This document shows, piece after piece, positions 51,406 to 62,382 of a DNA stretch of 64,000 nt. This stretch comes from Marinobacter nauticus (GTDB lineage Bacteria; Pseudomonadota; Gammaproteobacteria; Pseudomonadales; Oleiphilaceae), in contig NZ_RBJB01000008.1 in NCBI RefSeq assembly GCF_003634635.1, positions 30,294 through 94,293 on the forward strand, written 5' to 3'. How positions within the stretch are numbered: position 1 is the stretch's first letter; each line of letters begins with the position of its first letter. The notes under the pieces were generated by a model. The model saw only the letters and a program-made list of their open reading frames with translations. It was not told the DNA's origin and did not search any database. The position numbers and the translations under genes are program-made.

Positions 51406-51942
51406 TTACCACATCAAATCGTCGGGGATTTCATACCCTGCATACGGGTCGTCTTCGCCTGCGTCATCCTGTTTACGATCATGCATTGAGATGATGGCGC
51501 TCTCATCGCGCTCCATAATCTTGCGGGCCACCCTGTCCGGGACGATCTCATAGTGGTCACCCAGCGCCACAATGGCCAGACGGCCTCGAGAGAGTTGGTC
51601 CACCATCTGTTCGTTCACCAGAATCTTCTTGATCTTCTTGCCGTCGACAAACTGGTAGGAGGTTTCGCCGCGGCTCCGGTCCAGGCGATTGGTTTCGATC
51701 AGCTGCCGAATCTGTGCCTGAATCGCCTTTTTCTCAGCCTCTTTCTTGCGCTCAAGGTTGAGCTGTCGATCCCGCTCGGCCTTTTCCTGGCGAGCCTTGC
51801 GGGCGCGCTCTTCGGCTTCGTTTACGGTCGTGGCGCCTTTGGGCTGTTGCTTTCTCTGTTTTCGTTTTTCATTTCGTACTTCCCGGGCTTTCTTTTCGTC
51901 GGCCAGCCCGGCCTTTAATAACTGTTCCTGCAGTGAGGCCAT
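51406..51942 (-). CDS. DUF2058 (YaiL-like) protein
   Basis: 178 residues from ATG 51942, with GGAG upstream. N-terminal MASLQEQLLKAGLADEKKAR is the family hallmark. A long, highly charged helix (about 20-85, Lys/Arg/Glu/Gln-rich) suggests coiled coil or nucleic-acid contact. FVDGKKIKKILVNEQMVDQL and LGDHYEIVPDRVARKI form the conserved C-terminal domain. Described as nucleoprotein or polynucleotide-associated, function unclear. Confidence 0.88.
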   Translation of the reverse strand: MASLQEQLLKAGLADEKKAREVRNEKRKQRKQQPKGATTVNEAEERARKARQEKAERDRQLNLERKKEAEKKAIQAQIRQLIETNRLDRSRGETSYQFVDGKKIKKILVNEQMVDQLSRGRLAIVALGDHYEIVPDRVARKIMERDESAIISMHDRKQDDAGEDDPYAGYEIPDDLMW

Positions 51943-52046
51943 CAGCGACTCCGTGAATTCATGATAAACTGGTGCGATCAAACGTTAAGTATACGCCGTC
52001 AGCATTCTCTCAATAACCCATCACAACCCACCCCACGGATTTTTCT

Positions 52047-53420
52047 ATGTCATCTTTTAAAGCGCTTGGTCTTTCCGCGGCCATGCAGGCCAACCTTGAT
52101 CAATTGGGTTACCAGCAACCCACGCCGGTTCAGGCAGAGGCAGTTCCGCTTGCGTTGGCGGGCAAGGACGTGATTGCCATGGCGCAAACCGGCAGCGGCA
52201 AGACAGCAGCGTTCGGGATACCGATTATCGAGGCCATCGATCCGCGATGCTTCCGGGTTCAGAGTCTTGTTCTTTGTCCCACCCGGGAACTGGCGGATCA
52301 GGTGGCCAAAGCGTTGCGAGAGCTGGCACGGGCCAAAGATAACGTGAAGGTGCTGACGTTGTGTGGTGGTGTGCCTATCGGCCCCCAGATCGGGTCGCTC
52401 AGCCATGGCGCTCATATCGTCGTGGGTACCCCTGGCCGGGTAGATGACCACCTGCGCAAAGGTACGCTTTCGCTGGATGGCTTGAAAGTGCTGGTGCTGG
52501 ACGAGGCGGACCGTATGCTGGATATGGGGTTCGAGGAGGTGGTCACCAGCATTGTCTCCCAAGCCCCCGGTAGCAGGCAGACGCTGCTGTTCTCCGCCAC
52601 CTGGCCGCCGGCCATCAGAAAGCTGAGCGAGCAATTCCAGAGCAAGCCGGAAGACGTGCGAGTGGAATCAAAAGCGGCCACCATCACCATTGAAGAATCC
52701 TTTTACGAAATCCAGCCGGACCAGCGGGCGGCGGCCGTGGCAGCACTGCTTTCCCGTTTTCAGCCGGTGTCGTCTCTGGTGTTCTGTACCACCAAGCGGG
52801 ACTGTGATGAGCTGTCGGATGAACTGGGTCGTCTCGGCTTTTCGGCGTTGTCGCTACACGGCGATCTGGACCAGCGTGAACGGGACAGCGCTCTGGTTCG
52901 ATTTGCCAACCAGAGTTGTACGGTTCTGGTGGCTACCGATGTGGCGGCAAGGGGGCTCGACATCAAAGGGCTACCACTGGTCATCAATGCCGAGCCTGCG
53001 CGGGATCCCGAGGTACACACCCATCGGGTGGGCCGTACCGGCCGGGCAGGCGAGCAGGGGCATGCGGTTACTCTTTGCACTCCGCGCCAGGGCCACAAGA
53101 TTACGCGCCTGGAAGCGGAGCGGGGCGAGCCGGTGTTGTGGGGCGATACGGAGGCGTTGCTGGCGGAGGCGTTGCGCCCGGTTACGCCGGCCATGAAAAC
53201 GCTATGCCTGGCTGGCGGCCGCAAAGACAAGGTGCGCCCTGGCGACGTGATGGGAGCTCTCACCGGCGAGGCCGGTATTCCCGGCGCTGCCGTTGGAAAA
53301 ATCGACCTGTTCGATTTTCAGTGCTTCGTGGCGGTTGAATCCCGATGGGCGGCCCAGGCGCTGGCGCGGCTGGAGAAAGGTAAGGTGAAAGGTCGGAAAT
53401 TCCGGGTTAGATATGCATGA
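52047..53420 (+). CDS. dbpA: ATP-dependent RNA helicase DbpA
   Basis: DEAD-box helicase acting on 23S rRNA in large-subunit assembly. It has 457 residues. Q motif GYQQPTPVQ, Walker A AQTGSGKT, PTRELA, TPGR, DEADRMLD, SAT, and in domain 2 ATDVAARGLDIKG and HRVGRTGRAG. The C-terminal about 75 residues (KDKVRPGDVMGALTGEAGIPG ... KGRKFRV) are the DbpA RNA-binding domain that targets hairpin 92. The ribosome-binding site is weak. Confidence 0.95.
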   Translation: MSSFKALGLSAAMQANLDQLGYQQPTPVQAEAVPLALAGKDVIAMAQTGSGKTAAFGIPIIEAIDPRCFRVQSLVLCPTRELADQVAKALRELARAKDNVKVLTLCGGVPIGPQIGSLSHGAHIVVGTPGRVDDHLRKGTLSLDGLKVLVLDEADRMLDMGFEEVVTSIVSQAPGSRQTLLFSATWPPAIRKLSEQFQSKPEDVRVESKAATITIEESFYEIQPDQRAAAVAALLSRFQPVSSLVFCTTKRDCDELSDELGRLGFSALSLHGDLDQRERDSALVRFANQSCTVLVATDVAARGLDIKGLPLVINAEPARDPEVHTHRVGRTGRAGEQGHAVTLCTPRQGHKITRLEAERGEPVLWGDTEALLAEALRPVTPAMKTLCLAGGRKDKVRPGDVMGALTGEAGIPGAAVGKIDLFDFQCFVAVESRWAAQALARLEKGKVKGRKFRVRYA

Positions 53421-53645
53421 TTAAAGCCTGATGAGGCTGTTGCAGCAGGTGTCATTTCAGGCCGGGACGCTCGGAAAGTCCCTATAGAAATGCGTGCTTC
53501 AGGTTGCTCCTGGTCATTGAAAACGGTAAATTACGCAGGATTTTGCCTCCCGAATTGTTCCGCCGGGCCATTAGACTTTAGTTTTAGTGGTGGCTTGTCG
53601 GGCGGTACGGGGAAATCAACAAACCAATACAGGTAGCTGTTCGAT
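53421..53645. other. dbpA-oadG intergenic region
   Basis: 225 bp that should contain the oadGAB promoter and the dbpA terminator. AAAGCC...GAGGCT near 53424-53440 is a weak hairpin without T tract. No repeat, RNA or small ORF was convincing. Confidence 0.4.
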
Positions 53646-53897
53646 ATGAATGAGCTGATGTCACAAGCCGTAGACTTGATGATTGCCGGCATGGGCTTCG
53701 TGTTCGTGTTCCTGATTATTCTGGTATTCGCGACCGGCCTGATGTCCAAAATCATCCTGCGGTTTGCGCCGCCAGAGCCGGCAACCCCGGCCAGAACGCC
53801 ACGTGCCAAGCCGAAGGCGCCCACGTCGGTTGACCCTGACACCGCCGAGGCCATCAAGAAGGCGATTGCACAATACCGGTCACGCCACAAGAAGTGA
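53646..53897 (+). CDS. oadG: Oxaloacetate decarboxylase gamma subunit
   Basis: 83-residue single-span subunit that assembles the sodium-pumping oxaloacetate decarboxylase. One membrane helix (about 13-35, MGFVFVFLIILVFATGLMS), a Pro/Ala/Lys-rich linker and a basic C-terminal helix AIKKAIAQYRSRHKK. First gene of oadGAB, 42 bp before oadA. Confidence 0.93.
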   Translation: MNELMSQAVDLMIAGMGFVFVFLIILVFATGLMSKIILRFAPPEPATPARTPRAKPKAPTSVDPDTAEAIKKAIAQYRSRHKK

Positions 53898-53939
53898 CCC
53901 CGGTACACGATTAGAACCTTTTAACAGAAGGCTGACACG

Positions 53940-55727
53940 ATGACTGACACGAAAAAACCGCTGGGGATTACGGACGTAATTCTGCGTGACGCCCACCAAT
54001 CCCTGCTCGCCACCCGCATGCGTCTGGACGACATGCTGCCAATCGCCGAGAAACTCGACAAAGTGGGTTTCTGGTCGCTGGAATCCTGGGGTGGGGCTAC
54101 CTTTGATGCCTGTATCCGTTACCTGGGAGAAGACCCCTGGGAGCGCATCCGCGAACTTAAAAAAGCCATGCCCAATACTCGCCAGCAGATGCTTCTGCGC
54201 GGCCAGAACCTGTTGGGCTATCGTCACTATGCGGATGATGTGGTTGACCGTTTCTGTGAGCGTGCCGCCGAGAACGGCGTAGACGTTTTCCGTATTTTTG
54301 ATGCCATGAACGATCCCCGCAACATGGATCGTGCGATCAAGGCCGTTCGCAAGACTGGCAAGCATGCCCAGGGTACGATTGCTTACACCACCAGCCCTGT
54401 GCACACCATCGATATGTGGGTAGATCTGGCGAAAGAAGTCGCCGACATGGGCGCAGACTCAATCGCAATCAAGGACATGGCTGGTATTCTCAAGCCGTAT
54501 GTGGCCTATGATCTGGTCAGTCGCCTGAAGAAAGAGCTGGATATCCCCATCCACATGCAGTGCCACGCCACCACCGGCATGTCGACCGCCACCGCCATCA
54601 AGGCTGCGGAAGCCGGTATCGACAACGTGGACACTGCCATTTCGTCCATGAGCATGACCTACGGCCATTCGCCCACCGAGGCGGTTGTTGCCATTCTGGA
54701 AGGTACCGATCGCGACACTGGTCTTGATCTGAACCTGCTGGAAGAAATCGCGGCGTATTTCCGCCAGGTGCGCAAGAAGTATGCGAAGTTCGAGGGCAGC
54801 CTGCGCGGCACCGATTCCCGCATTCTGATTGCCCAGGTTCCGGGCGGTATGCTGACCAACATGGAAAACCAGCTGCGCGAGCAGAATGCAAGCGACAAGT
54901 TTGACCAGGTGCTGGAAGAAATTCCCAAGGTTCGTGAAGACCTGGGCTTCATTCCGCTGGTGACCCCGACCTCGCAGATTGTCGGCACCCAGGCGGTACT
55001 GAATGTTCTGACCGGCGAGCGTTACAAGTCCATCTCCAAGGAAACCTCCGCCATTCTGAAGGGTGAGTACGGCGCAGCGCCAGCCCCCATGAACAAAGAG
55101 CTGCAGGAGCGTGTTCTGGATGGCAAGGAAGTCATGACCTGTCGTCCTGCAGATGTGCTTGAACCGGAAATGGACAAGCTGACCGACGAGCTCAAGAAGC
55201 TGGCGGACGAGAAGGGCATCAAGCTGGCCGACAATCTTGAAGACGACGTGCTGACCTACGCGCTGTTCCCACAGATCGGCCTGAAGTTCCTGGAGAACCG
55301 CAACAACCCGGATGCGTTCGAGCCGGTCCCGACCGCAGAAGACGCCGCACCGGCCAAGAAAGCCGCGGGCCCGGAGACTTACACCGTGGACGTTAACGGC
55401 AAGAAGTTTGTGGTGGCGGTTTCTGAAGGTGGCGAGATTACCCAGATCCAGGGTGACGGTGGCACCGCGTCTGCTCCGGCCGCTTCCTCTGCACCTGCTC
55501 CGGCGGCAGGCGAAGGCGAGCCTCTGGTGGCGCCGCTGGGCGGTAACATCTTCAAGGTTCTGGTTTCCCCGGGTGACACCGTTGAGGAAGGTGACGTGCT
55601 GATTATCCTCGAAGCCATGAAGATGGAAACCGAGGTTCGCGCACCGAAAGCCGGTACTATCGGCGAAGTCTTCATCAAGGTCGGTGATGCCGTCTCCCCT
55701 GATGATGAAATGCTGACAATCGCATAA
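53940..55727 (+). CDS. oadA: Oxaloacetate decarboxylase alpha subunit
   Basis: Biotin-dependent carboxyltransferase, 595 residues. The N-terminal TIM-barrel domain begins with [13 protein letters not shown], with metal-binding and catalytic parts GGATFDAC and [15 protein letters not shown] conserved helical domain follows, then an Ala/Pro-rich hinge at about 510-525. The C-terminal biotinyl domain has biotinylated Lys in EAMKMETEV (about residue 560). Its product CO2-biotin is decarboxylated at OadB with sodium export. Confidence 0.97.
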   Translation: MTDTKKPLGITDVILRDAHQSLLATRMRLDDMLPIAEKLDKVGFWSLESWGGATFDACIRYLGEDPWERIRELKKAMPNTRQQMLLRGQNLLGYRHYADDVVDRFCERAAENGVDVFRIFDAMNDPRNMDRAIKAVRKTGKHAQGTIAYTTSPVHTIDMWVDLAKEVADMGADSIAIKDMAGILKPYVAYDLVSRLKKELDIPIHMQCHATTGMSTATAIKAAEAGIDNVDTAISSMSMTYGHSPTEAVVAILEGTDRDTGLDLNLLEEIAAYFRQVRKKYAKFEGSLRGTDSRILIAQVPGGMLTNMENQLREQNASDKFDQVLEEIPKVREDLGFIPLVTPTSQIVGTQAVLNVLTGERYKSISKETSAILKGEYGAAPAPMNKELQERVLDGKEVMTCRPADVLEPEMDKLTDELKKLADEKGIKLADNLEDDVLTYALFPQIGLKFLENRNNPDAFEPVPTAEDAAPAKKAAGPETYTVDVNGKKFVVAVSEGGEITQIQGDGGTASAPAASSAPAPAAGEGEPLVAPLGGNIFKVLVSPGDTVEEGDVLIILEAMKMETEVRAPKAGTIGEVFIKVGDAVSPDDEMLTIA

Positions 55728-55740
55728 GGGCCAGCATTCC

Positions 55741-57075
55741 ATGGATAAATTAATGACACTGTGGACAGGCAGTGGCCTGTTCAACATCGAGCTGGGCCAG
55801 GTGATCATGATCGCTATTGGCCTGTTGCTTCTCTATCTTGCGATCAACAAGAAGTTTGAGCCGTTGCTGCTGGTGCCCATCGGGTTTGGTGGCATTCTGG
55901 CGAATATTCCGGAGGCAGGGCTTGCCCTGACTGCGGCTGAAAACGCTATTCACTTTGCTTTGCAGGGTGGCAACTCCAAGGTTCTGGCTGCACTGGCGGC
56001 GCCGCTGGATGTGGCCTATCAGGTCGGACAGGCGATTACGCCTGAGCTGAAAGAAGCCTTCAAAGTAGCGGTGAAAGAAGCCAGTTATTCCGAAATGGCG
56101 ATGGCCAACTCCATTGCGCAGGATTACGGCTACGGCAATGGCATGCTGTATAACTTCTACTCTGTGATTATCGGCAGTACCGTTGGTCCTCTGCTGATTT
56201 TCATGGGTGTAGGGGCGATGACCGATTTCGGCCCTTTGCTTGCTAACCCCAAAACCCTGCTTCTGGGTGCGGCTGCGCAGTTCGGTATTTTCGGTACCGT
56301 TATTGGCGCGGCGTTGCTGGACTGGACGGGGATACTGGAGTTCAATATCCTCGAGGCCGCTGCAATCGGCATCATTGGTGGCGCCGACGGCCCCACCTCC
56401 ATCTACGTATCCAGCGTACTGGCCCCGCATCTTCTGGGTGCGATTGCCGTCTCTGCTTATGCGTACATGGCGCTGGTGCCGATGATCCAGCCGCCGATCA
56501 TGAAGGCGCTGACCAGCGAGAAAGAGCGTGCCATCAAGATGTCGCAGCTGCGCCCGGTGAGCAAGAGAGAGAAGATTGTCTTCCCTCTGGTTGTTCTGAT
56601 TGCCGTGGTTCTGTTCCTGCCCGATGCGGCTCCGCTGCTGGGTATGTTCTGCTTCGGTAACCTGATGCGTGAGTGTGGCGTGGTAGAGCGTCTGAGCGAT
56701 ACCGCACAGAACGCGCTGATCAACATCGTAACCATCTTCCTGGGTCTGTCTGTTGGCTCCAAGCTGATGGCCGACAAGTTCCTGGATGGCCAGACGCTGG
56801 GTATCCTGGGCCTGGGTATTGTGGCTTTCGGTGTAGGCACCGCTTCCGGTGTACTGATGGCGAAACTGATGAACAAGTTCACCAAGGAAGCGATCAACCC
56901 GTTGATTGGCTCCGCAGGTGTATCCGCGGTGCCGATGGCGGCGCGGGTCTCCAACAAGGTGGGCCTGGAAGCCAACCCGCAGAACTTCCTGCTGATGCAC
57001 GCAATGGGTCCGAACGTGGCCGGTGTTATTGGCTCTGCGGTTGCAGCGGGGGTAATGATCAAGCTGCTCGGCTGA
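55741..57075 (+). CDS. oadB: Oxaloacetate decarboxylase beta subunit, sodium pump
   Basis: Polytopic membrane subunit of 444 residues that decarboxylates carboxybiotin and exports sodium. [17 protein letters not shown] near the N-terminus and [26 protein letters not shown] (with the sodium-ligand Asp) are the pump signature. [17 protein letters not shown] and [19 protein letters not shown] close the protein. 13 bp after oadA, ended by a strong terminator. Fits a marine organism using sodium energetics. Confidence 0.97.
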   Translation: MDKLMTLWTGSGLFNIELGQVIMIAIGLLLLYLAINKKFEPLLLVPIGFGGILANIPEAGLALTAAENAIHFALQGGNSKVLAALAAPLDVAYQVGQAITPELKEAFKVAVKEASYSEMAMANSIAQDYGYGNGMLYNFYSVIIGSTVGPLLIFMGVGAMTDFGPLLANPKTLLLGAAAQFGIFGTVIGAALLDWTGILEFNILEAAAIGIIGGADGPTSIYVSSVLAPHLLGAIAVSAYAYMALVPMIQPPIMKALTSEKERAIKMSQLRPVSKREKIVFPLVVLIAVVLFLPDAAPLLGMFCFGNLMRECGVVERLSDTAQNALINIVTIFLGLSVGSKLMADKFLDGQTLGILGLGIVAFGVGTASGVLMAKLMNKFTKEAINPLIGSAGVSAVPMAARVSNKVGLEANPQNFLLMHAMGPNVAGVIGSAVAAGVMIKLLG

Positions 57076-57094
57076 TCCTTACCGACACTGCCCT

Positions 57095-57123
57095 GAAAAC
57101 CCCGCCTTTGGCGGGGTTTTTTC
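57095..57123. terminator. Terminator of oadGAB
   Basis: AAAACCCCGCC-TTT-GGCGGGGTTTTTT, a symmetric strong hairpin. It may also serve the convergent dnaE2 transcript (stop codon at 57132). Confidence 0.88.
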
Positions 57124-57131
57124 GTTTGTGG

Positions 57132-60100
57132 TCAGTGGAAATCCCGGGAGCTGACCGGTAGCGAGTTGATCAGATGGCTCAAGTCAGACAGCTTGCCGGC
57201 CATGACATGAACGATATCCCCCTCTTTCTCGATAACTCCTTTTACGTGTAACAACCGGGCGGTGAGCAACGGTTTGCGTTGGCGGCGGGCGGTGTCTAGC
57301 CAGACGACGACGTTGACGTTGCCGGTTTCGTCTTCAAGGGTGACGAAGGTGACGCCGGAGGCGGTGCCGGGCCGTTGGCGCCCGGTGACCAGGCCGGCTA
57401 CTTGTACGGGGATGCCGGGGCGGGTGGCTTTGAGTTGGTCGGCGGTGAGGCAATGGCGCAGGTGGCCTTGTTCGCGGAGCAGGGCAAGGGGATGTCTTTG
57501 TAGTGTTAAGCCCTGGCTGCTGTAGTCGGCCAGTACGTTTTGCCCTTCGGTGGGCTCCGGGAGCAGGTGGCAGGGTTCCGGTGTGTATTCGGTCATGGCT
57601 TCGTTAGCGAAGAGCTCGGCGGGTTCTTCGTGTTCGAGCAGTTGCCAGTAAGCCTGGTGGCGGTTGCTGGTGAAGCCGGGCATGGCGTTGGCGCCGGCGA
57701 GAAGTTCCATGTCACTCTGGTTGAGGCCAGCTCGGGTGCGCAGTTCGGCGGCGCTTTGGTAACCGTTTGCCGGGCGGTTCTGGTGGGCGCGCTCGGCGCC
57801 ATTGCGAGACAGGCCTTGAATGATTCTAAGGCCAAGGCGCAGGTGCTGCTCCGGACCTTGCAGGGTGTGCTGCCACTGGCTGTGGTTGACGTCTGGTGGC
57901 AGCACGGTAACGTTGTGGCGCCGGGCATCCTGAACCAGCTGGCTGGGCGAGTAAAAGCCCATTGGCTGGCTGTTGAGCAAGGCGCAATAGAATGCTGCCG
58001 GGTGGTGGCGTTTGATCCAGGCGGAGACGTACACCAGCAAGGCAAAGCTGGCGGCATGGGATTCCGGAAATCCATAGCCACCAAAGCCGCAGATCTGTTT
58101 GTACAGGCGCTCGGCGAAGTCGGCATCGTGGCCCCGCTCCAGCATGCCCTGAATCAGTTTGTCGCGGAAAGGTGTCAGATCGCCATGGGATTTCCAGGCC
58201 GCCATGGCGCGGCGAAGTTTATCGGCCTCGCCCGCACTGAAACCGGCGGCAACCATGGCCAGTTTGATGACCTGTTCCTGGAAGATCGGCACCCCGAGGG
58301 TGCGCTCCAGCACCTGGCGTACGGCATCGTTGGGGTATTCCACCGCTTCCATGCCGTGTTTTCGGCGCAGGTAGGGGTGCACCATGTCGCCTTGTATGGG
58401 GCCCGGGCGAACGATGGCAACTTCGATCACAAGGTCGTACCAGGTTTCCGGTTTAAGCCGCGGGAGCATGTTGATCTGGGCGCGGGACTCCACCTGAAAG
58501 ACACCGATACTGTCGCCTTTTTGCAGCATGGCGTAGGTGTCAGGGTCTTCCTGAGGGACATCCTGAATGGTAAACGTCGTGCCTTTCTCTTCACTGATCA
58601 GCGCCAGTGCTTTGCGAATGGCGGTGAGCATGCCCAGGGCCAGGACATCCACCTTCATCAGCCCCAGGCTTTCCAGGTCGTCCTTGTCCCACTGGATAAC
58701 CGTGCGCCCTTCCATGGCGGCATTCTCAACAGGCACCAGTTCTGAAAGCGGGCCGGCGCTGATCACGAAACCGCCCACGTGCTGGGACAGGTGGCGTGGA
58801 AAGCCCAGCAAGGTGTTCACCAGCGTGAAGAACTGATCCGCGACGTTGGGGCTGCGGGTCAGGCCCTTGTCCAGAATCTGCTGGCGCCAGCCGGTGGTCT
58901 TGTCACGCCAGTCGATGCCATCCAGCAGCTTCTCCACCAGTGTGGCATCAAAGCCCAGCGCCTTGCCCACATCCCGAATGGCGCTGCGGGGGCGATAACG
59001 AATCACGGTGGCGGCCAGGGCGGCCCGCTCCCGGCCGTAGCGCTGGTAAATGTACTGAATAACCTCTTCACGCCGTTCGTGCTCGAAATCCACATCGATG
59101 TCGGGGGGCTCATCCCGGTCTTTGGAGATGAACCGTTCAAACAGCAGTTCCACATTGGCCGGGTTCACCTCGGTGATGCCCAGGCAGTAACAGACTGCGG
59201 AATTGGCTGCGGATCCCCGGCCCTGGCAAAGAATGCCCTGGCGCCGGGCAAAGTCGACGATGTCGTGGATGGTGAGAAAATAGTGTTCGTAGCGCAGTTC
59301 GGCAATCAGCTCCAGCTCTTTGCGAATCAGTGCCTGCACCTTCATGGGTGTGCCCGATGGGTAACGCTGCCGTTCACCCTCCCGGGTGAGTCGCGCCAGA
59401 AACGATGTGGGTGTTTCGTGTTCCGGCACTAAATCGGGAGGGTATTCATAACGCAGGCTGCCAGGCTCAAAGCTGCAGGCTTCGGCGATTGCCACGGTCT
59501 CCCGAACCCAGGGCTCGGGGAATAGTCGCCGGATAACCGGTATCGGGCGCAAATAACGCTCGGCATTCTGAAACAGGCAGTGTCCGGCCTGTTCCAGCGT
59601 GGTGTGGTGGCGCAGAGCTGTCAGCACGTCCTGTAATGGCTGGCGTTCGCGGCGATGCATATGCACCTGGCCGGTTGCCACCACTGCGCAGCGCATTTGC
59701 TCAGCTAACCACCGTACGCGGACCAGTTGCTGTTCCTCGCCGGCTTCCAGTGTACGGGTCGCTGCAAGGCGTAGCCTGTGCTCGAAAATCCGTTGCAGCC
59801 ATTCGCCGGTGATCAATGCCTGGTGCGCGTTGGTTTGTGATACCAGCGGTGGCAGCCACAGGCAGAGGCAGTGGTCCAGCGAATGGGTTTCGATGTCCCG
59901 GGTAAATAACCGGTATTGCCCTTTCTCAGCGCGTCGCCGCCCGGTGGTGATCAATTGGCAAAGCTGACCGTAGCCCTCGCGGGTTCGAGCCAGCAGTATG
60001 AACCGGGGTGGGGCAGTGGCGCCCTCGGGAGTATCGCTCAGTTCGAACCAGCTCCCGGTAATCAGCTTTACCGGGCTGTCTTTAAGGGCTGCCCAGGCTC

Positions 60101-60251
60101 TGGGGATGCCTGCCACCGAACAGGCATCGGTGATGGCAATTGCCCGATAGCCAAGCTCCGCGGCTTGCTCAGCCAGTTCATGGGGATGGGAGGCGCCGGT
60201 CAGGAAGGTGAAGTTGCTGAAGCAGAACAGCTCGGCGTAATCAGAATCCAT
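57132..60251 (-). CDS. dnaE2: Error-prone DNA polymerase DnaE2 (ImuC)
   Basis: C-family polymerase of the SOS mutasome, copying damaged DNA with low fidelity. It has 1039 residues from ATG 60251, sharing one base with the imuB stop. PHP domain at the N-terminus (FSNFTFLTGASHPHELA). The palm has PPDIDVDFEHERR near residue 380 and, later, KVDVLALGMLTAI. An OB-fold (VAGLVTGRQRPGTASGVTFV) and the typical SRDFH end follow. The deletion of the exonuclease-binding tail fits DnaE2, not DnaE1. Confidence 0.96.
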   Translation of the reverse strand: MDSDYAELFCFSNFTFLTGASHPHELAEQAAELGYRAIAITDACSVAGIPRAWAALKDSPVKLITGSWFELSDTPEGATAPPRFILLARTREGYGQLCQLITTGRRRAEKGQYRLFTRDIETHSLDHCLCLWLPPLVSQTNAHQALITGEWLQRIFEHRLRLAATRTLEAGEEQQLVRVRWLAEQMRCAVVATGQVHMHRRERQPLQDVLTALRHHTTLEQAGHCLFQNAERYLRPIPVIRRLFPEPWVRETVAIAEACSFEPGSLRYEYPPDLVPEHETPTSFLARLTREGERQRYPSGTPMKVQALIRKELELIAELRYEHYFLTIHDIVDFARRQGILCQGRGSAANSAVCYCLGITEVNPANVELLFERFISKDRDEPPDIDVDFEHERREEVIQYIYQRYGRERAALAATVIRYRPRSAIRDVGKALGFDATLVEKLLDGIDWRDKTTGWRQQILDKGLTRSPNVADQFFTLVNTLLGFPRHLSQHVGGFVISAGPLSELVPVENAAMEGRTVIQWDKDDLESLGLMKVDVLALGMLTAIRKALALISEEKGTTFTIQDVPQEDPDTYAMLQKGDSIGVFQVESRAQINMLPRLKPETWYDLVIEVAIVRPGPIQGDMVHPYLRRKHGMEAVEYPNDAVRQVLERTLGVPIFQEQVIKLAMVAAGFSAGEADKLRRAMAAWKSHGDLTPFRDKLIQGMLERGHDADFAERLYKQICGFGGYGFPESHAASFALLVYVSAWIKRHHPAAFYCALLNSQPMGFYSPSQLVQDARRHNVTVLPPDVNHSQWQHTLQGPEQHLRLGLRIIQGLSRNGAERAHQNRPANGYQSAAELRTRAGLNQSDMELLAGANAMPGFTSNRHQAYWQLLEHEEPAELFANEAMTEYTPEPCHLLPEPTEGQNVLADYSSQGLTLQRHPLALLREQGHLRHCLTADQLKATRPGIPVQVAGLVTGRQRPGTASGVTFVTLEDETGNVNVVVWLDTARRQRKPLLTARLLHVKGVIEKEGDIVHVMAGKLSDLSHLINSLPVSSRDFH

Positions 60252-61672
60252 CAGCCAAACCACCCGTGTATGTACCAGCCATCGCGAATATCCCGGAACA
60301 CCCACGCCAACTGGCCGCTGGACAACTGGGCAATATAGTAGTCACGGTGCACCCGCTGGCCGTCCCACCAGCCAGCACTGATGCGTTCCGGCCCCGAGAA
60401 CCATCTGGCCGGAGGTTCTGCCAGTGGGTGCGGCGTGGATAACAGCCATAAAGGGCGCGCAGGCAGGCCAGAGACCTCTGGTGTTTCGCTGTGCCTGCTG
60501 GCCGGTTTTATGGCGGAGGCTGTCCAGGCAAACTCCGGGCGGTGGTCTGCCCGCGGTGCAAGCTGTTGCAATGCCTCAGTACCAAGGCGGGCCTGTAAAC
60601 GACTGGCCAGCGTATGCCAGGCTTCATTCAGGTCCTGACCATCGCCCAGGAGGTCCTGGCCAACCGGGGCTTCCCGGCCCAGAAACCGCTTTACCGACAG
60701 GGACAGGCTGATCACCGGTGCCCGCAGCGGGTGCTGATCCAGTTTCAGGCGCAGCAGTTTCAGAAAACTCTCTGCCCGATGCTCCGGGCCAGTCGTTCGC
60801 AACGTTAACCGGGTGGCTTCTTCGTGCCGGTGTTGGAGTAAAAGATGCAGGGTATCGGTGTCCTGTTGGCGCCAGCACAGGTCTTCTTCCAGCTCGGTCA
60901 GAATCCGCTGCAGCGCGAACAAAAGCCCCTGGGCATGCTCCACTTCCTGAATAAAATCGGCCCGCTGGCGAAATCGGTGCGGGGGGTGCCAGGGCGATTT
61001 GGGGTCTGGCCTGGTGCCCTGGGCTTTTTGTATACGTGCCAGCAGCTCCGGGGATAGCCTTTGTGCCAGTTCCCGGGCTGGCAGATTGAAGACTTCAGCC
61101 AGCGTATTCAGCCCCAGACGATGCAGGCGGGTACAGGATTTTTCATCAAAACCCGCAGCCACCAGAGGCAGTTTGCCCAGGGCCGTCAGAATGTGGCCTT
61201 TGTCTGCGGTGCACTCGCCTTTGCCTGCTTGCGCAAGGAGCTGAGCCGCCAGTGGCGTATGCCCAAGAGCCAGCCAGGCAGTGAGTTGCCGCTCTGCCAG
61301 AGCCTGCTCGACCGTTTGCCAAACGGCGGGAAGCCCGCCATATAGTCGCTGGAGGCTGCTGACTTCAGCCCACAGACCGTGCGGCGGCGACAGGGTAATG
61401 TGGGCCGCGTAACGGTATAGCCAGCGGGCCTGCTCTTCCAGCAGATTGGCTTCCTGTTGAGAATCGAGATGCAGAATCACCAGGTCTGGTGCCAGGCCCA
61501 GTGCGGTCTTGAGGCGCATGCCCGGCCGAATACCCAGGTGATCGGCTTCTGGGCAAACCTGCAGAATAGCCTGCCCGGCAAGATCGACCACTGCAAGTGC
61601 GCCCTGAGTTTGCTGACTGCGGCGAACATGGTCCAGCAGCAGGTGAGGGAAGTGCAGATACAGCCACAACAT
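60251..61672 (-). CDS. imuB: ImuB, inactive Y-family polymerase-like mutasome scaffold
   Basis: 473 residues. Resembles Y-family polymerases, but the first catalytic Asp is absent (LWLYLHFPHLLLDHV), as expected for ImuB, which serves as the adaptor linking DnaE2, ImuA and the beta clamp. GLWAEVSSLQRLYGG matches the family's second catalytic region. LHRLGLNTLAEVFNLPARELAQR is the helix-hairpin-helix. The C-terminal 120 residues are the ImuB-specific tail. It lies 3 bp after imuA. Confidence 0.95.
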   Translation of the reverse strand: MLWLYLHFPHLLLDHVRRSQQTQGALAVVDLAGQAILQVCPEADHLGIRPGMRLKTALGLAPDLVILHLDSQQEANLLEEQARWLYRYAAHITLSPPHGLWAEVSSLQRLYGGLPAVWQTVEQALAERQLTAWLALGHTPLAAQLLAQAGKGECTADKGHILTALGKLPLVAAGFDEKSCTRLHRLGLNTLAEVFNLPARELAQRLSPELLARIQKAQGTRPDPKSPWHPPHRFRQRADFIQEVEHAQGLLFALQRILTELEEDLCWRQQDTDTLHLLLQHRHEEATRLTLRTTGPEHRAESFLKLLRLKLDQHPLRAPVISLSLSVKRFLGREAPVGQDLLGDGQDLNEAWHTLASRLQARLGTEALQQLAPRADHRPEFAWTASAIKPASRHSETPEVSGLPARPLWLLSTPHPLAEPPARWFSGPERISAGWWDGQRVHRDYYIAQLSSGQLAWVFRDIRDGWYIHGWFG

Positions 61673-61675
61673 GAA

Positions 61676-62368
61676 TCAGGTGGCTCCATCCTGTGACCAT
61701 GGCCCCTGAATCACACCAGTGGGGTCGCTGGCCTGAATGCCCGCGCGATGCCCAAGGGCAAGAGTGCAGCGCTGTCCTGGCCAGCTACCACGGCGTTTCA
61801 GAATGTTGATCTTGAGATCCTGGTGTTCTCCGGGAATCAGCTCCAGCCGAAGTGCGGCCGGTGAATGCTGCTCTGCCTGCCGACGTTCCCGAAACAGAAT
61901 GCAGACATTGTTACCCGCTTCGGAAGCCAGTTGCAGCCGGCGGATATCCCGGGTGGCCAACTTCCCCGGCCAGGCCATCACCAGGCCTGTGACAGGGGAG
62001 CGCAGGCAGTTTTCCAGTGTCCACAGAAAGTCAGCGGGATCGTGAGTTTGAACCAGCACCAGTTGATCGGTGTTTACGCCAGCCCTGGCCAGCGCCGGGG
62101 CATAAGGTGTGTGGGGCGGGTTCAGCCAGAAAATGGTCTTTCCCTGCCTGGCGACCTTCTGCATAAGCGGAAGTACCAGGTGCAGCTCGCCAATGCCACA
62201 GCTGTCCAGCAGGCATTCACTCAAGGCACCCTTGGGCCAGCCGAGCCCACCAAGTTGGTTATCCAGAACCTGATACCCCGTGTGCTCCGCCGGAGAGGCG
62301 TGTTTCTGGGGCTTATGACCCTGCCAGATACGGGCGTCCTGAAGCAGGTGGTTGAGTGATTTGCTCAT
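61676..62368 (-). CDS. imuA: ImuA, RecA/SulA-like mutasome protein
   Basis: 230 residues from ATG 62368. [23 protein letters not shown] and [19 protein letters not shown] place it in the ImuA/SulA-like RecA-fold family. The nucleotide-binding loop is degenerate. First gene of imuA-imuB-dnaE2. Its start is 15 bp downstream of a LexA box, so the operon is SOS-controlled. Confidence 0.92.
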   Translation of the reverse strand: MSKSLNHLLQDARIWQGHKPQKHASPAEHTGYQVLDNQLGGLGWPKGALSECLLDSCGIGELHLVLPLMQKVARQGKTIFWLNPPHTPYAPALARAGVNTDQLVLVQTHDPADFLWTLENCLRSPVTGLVMAWPGKLATRDIRRLQLASEAGNNVCILFRERRQAEQHSPAALRLELIPGEHQDLKINILKRRGSWPGQRCTLALGHRAGIQASDPTGVIQGPWSQDGAT

Positions 62369-62382
62369 GCTTATTTCTCGAG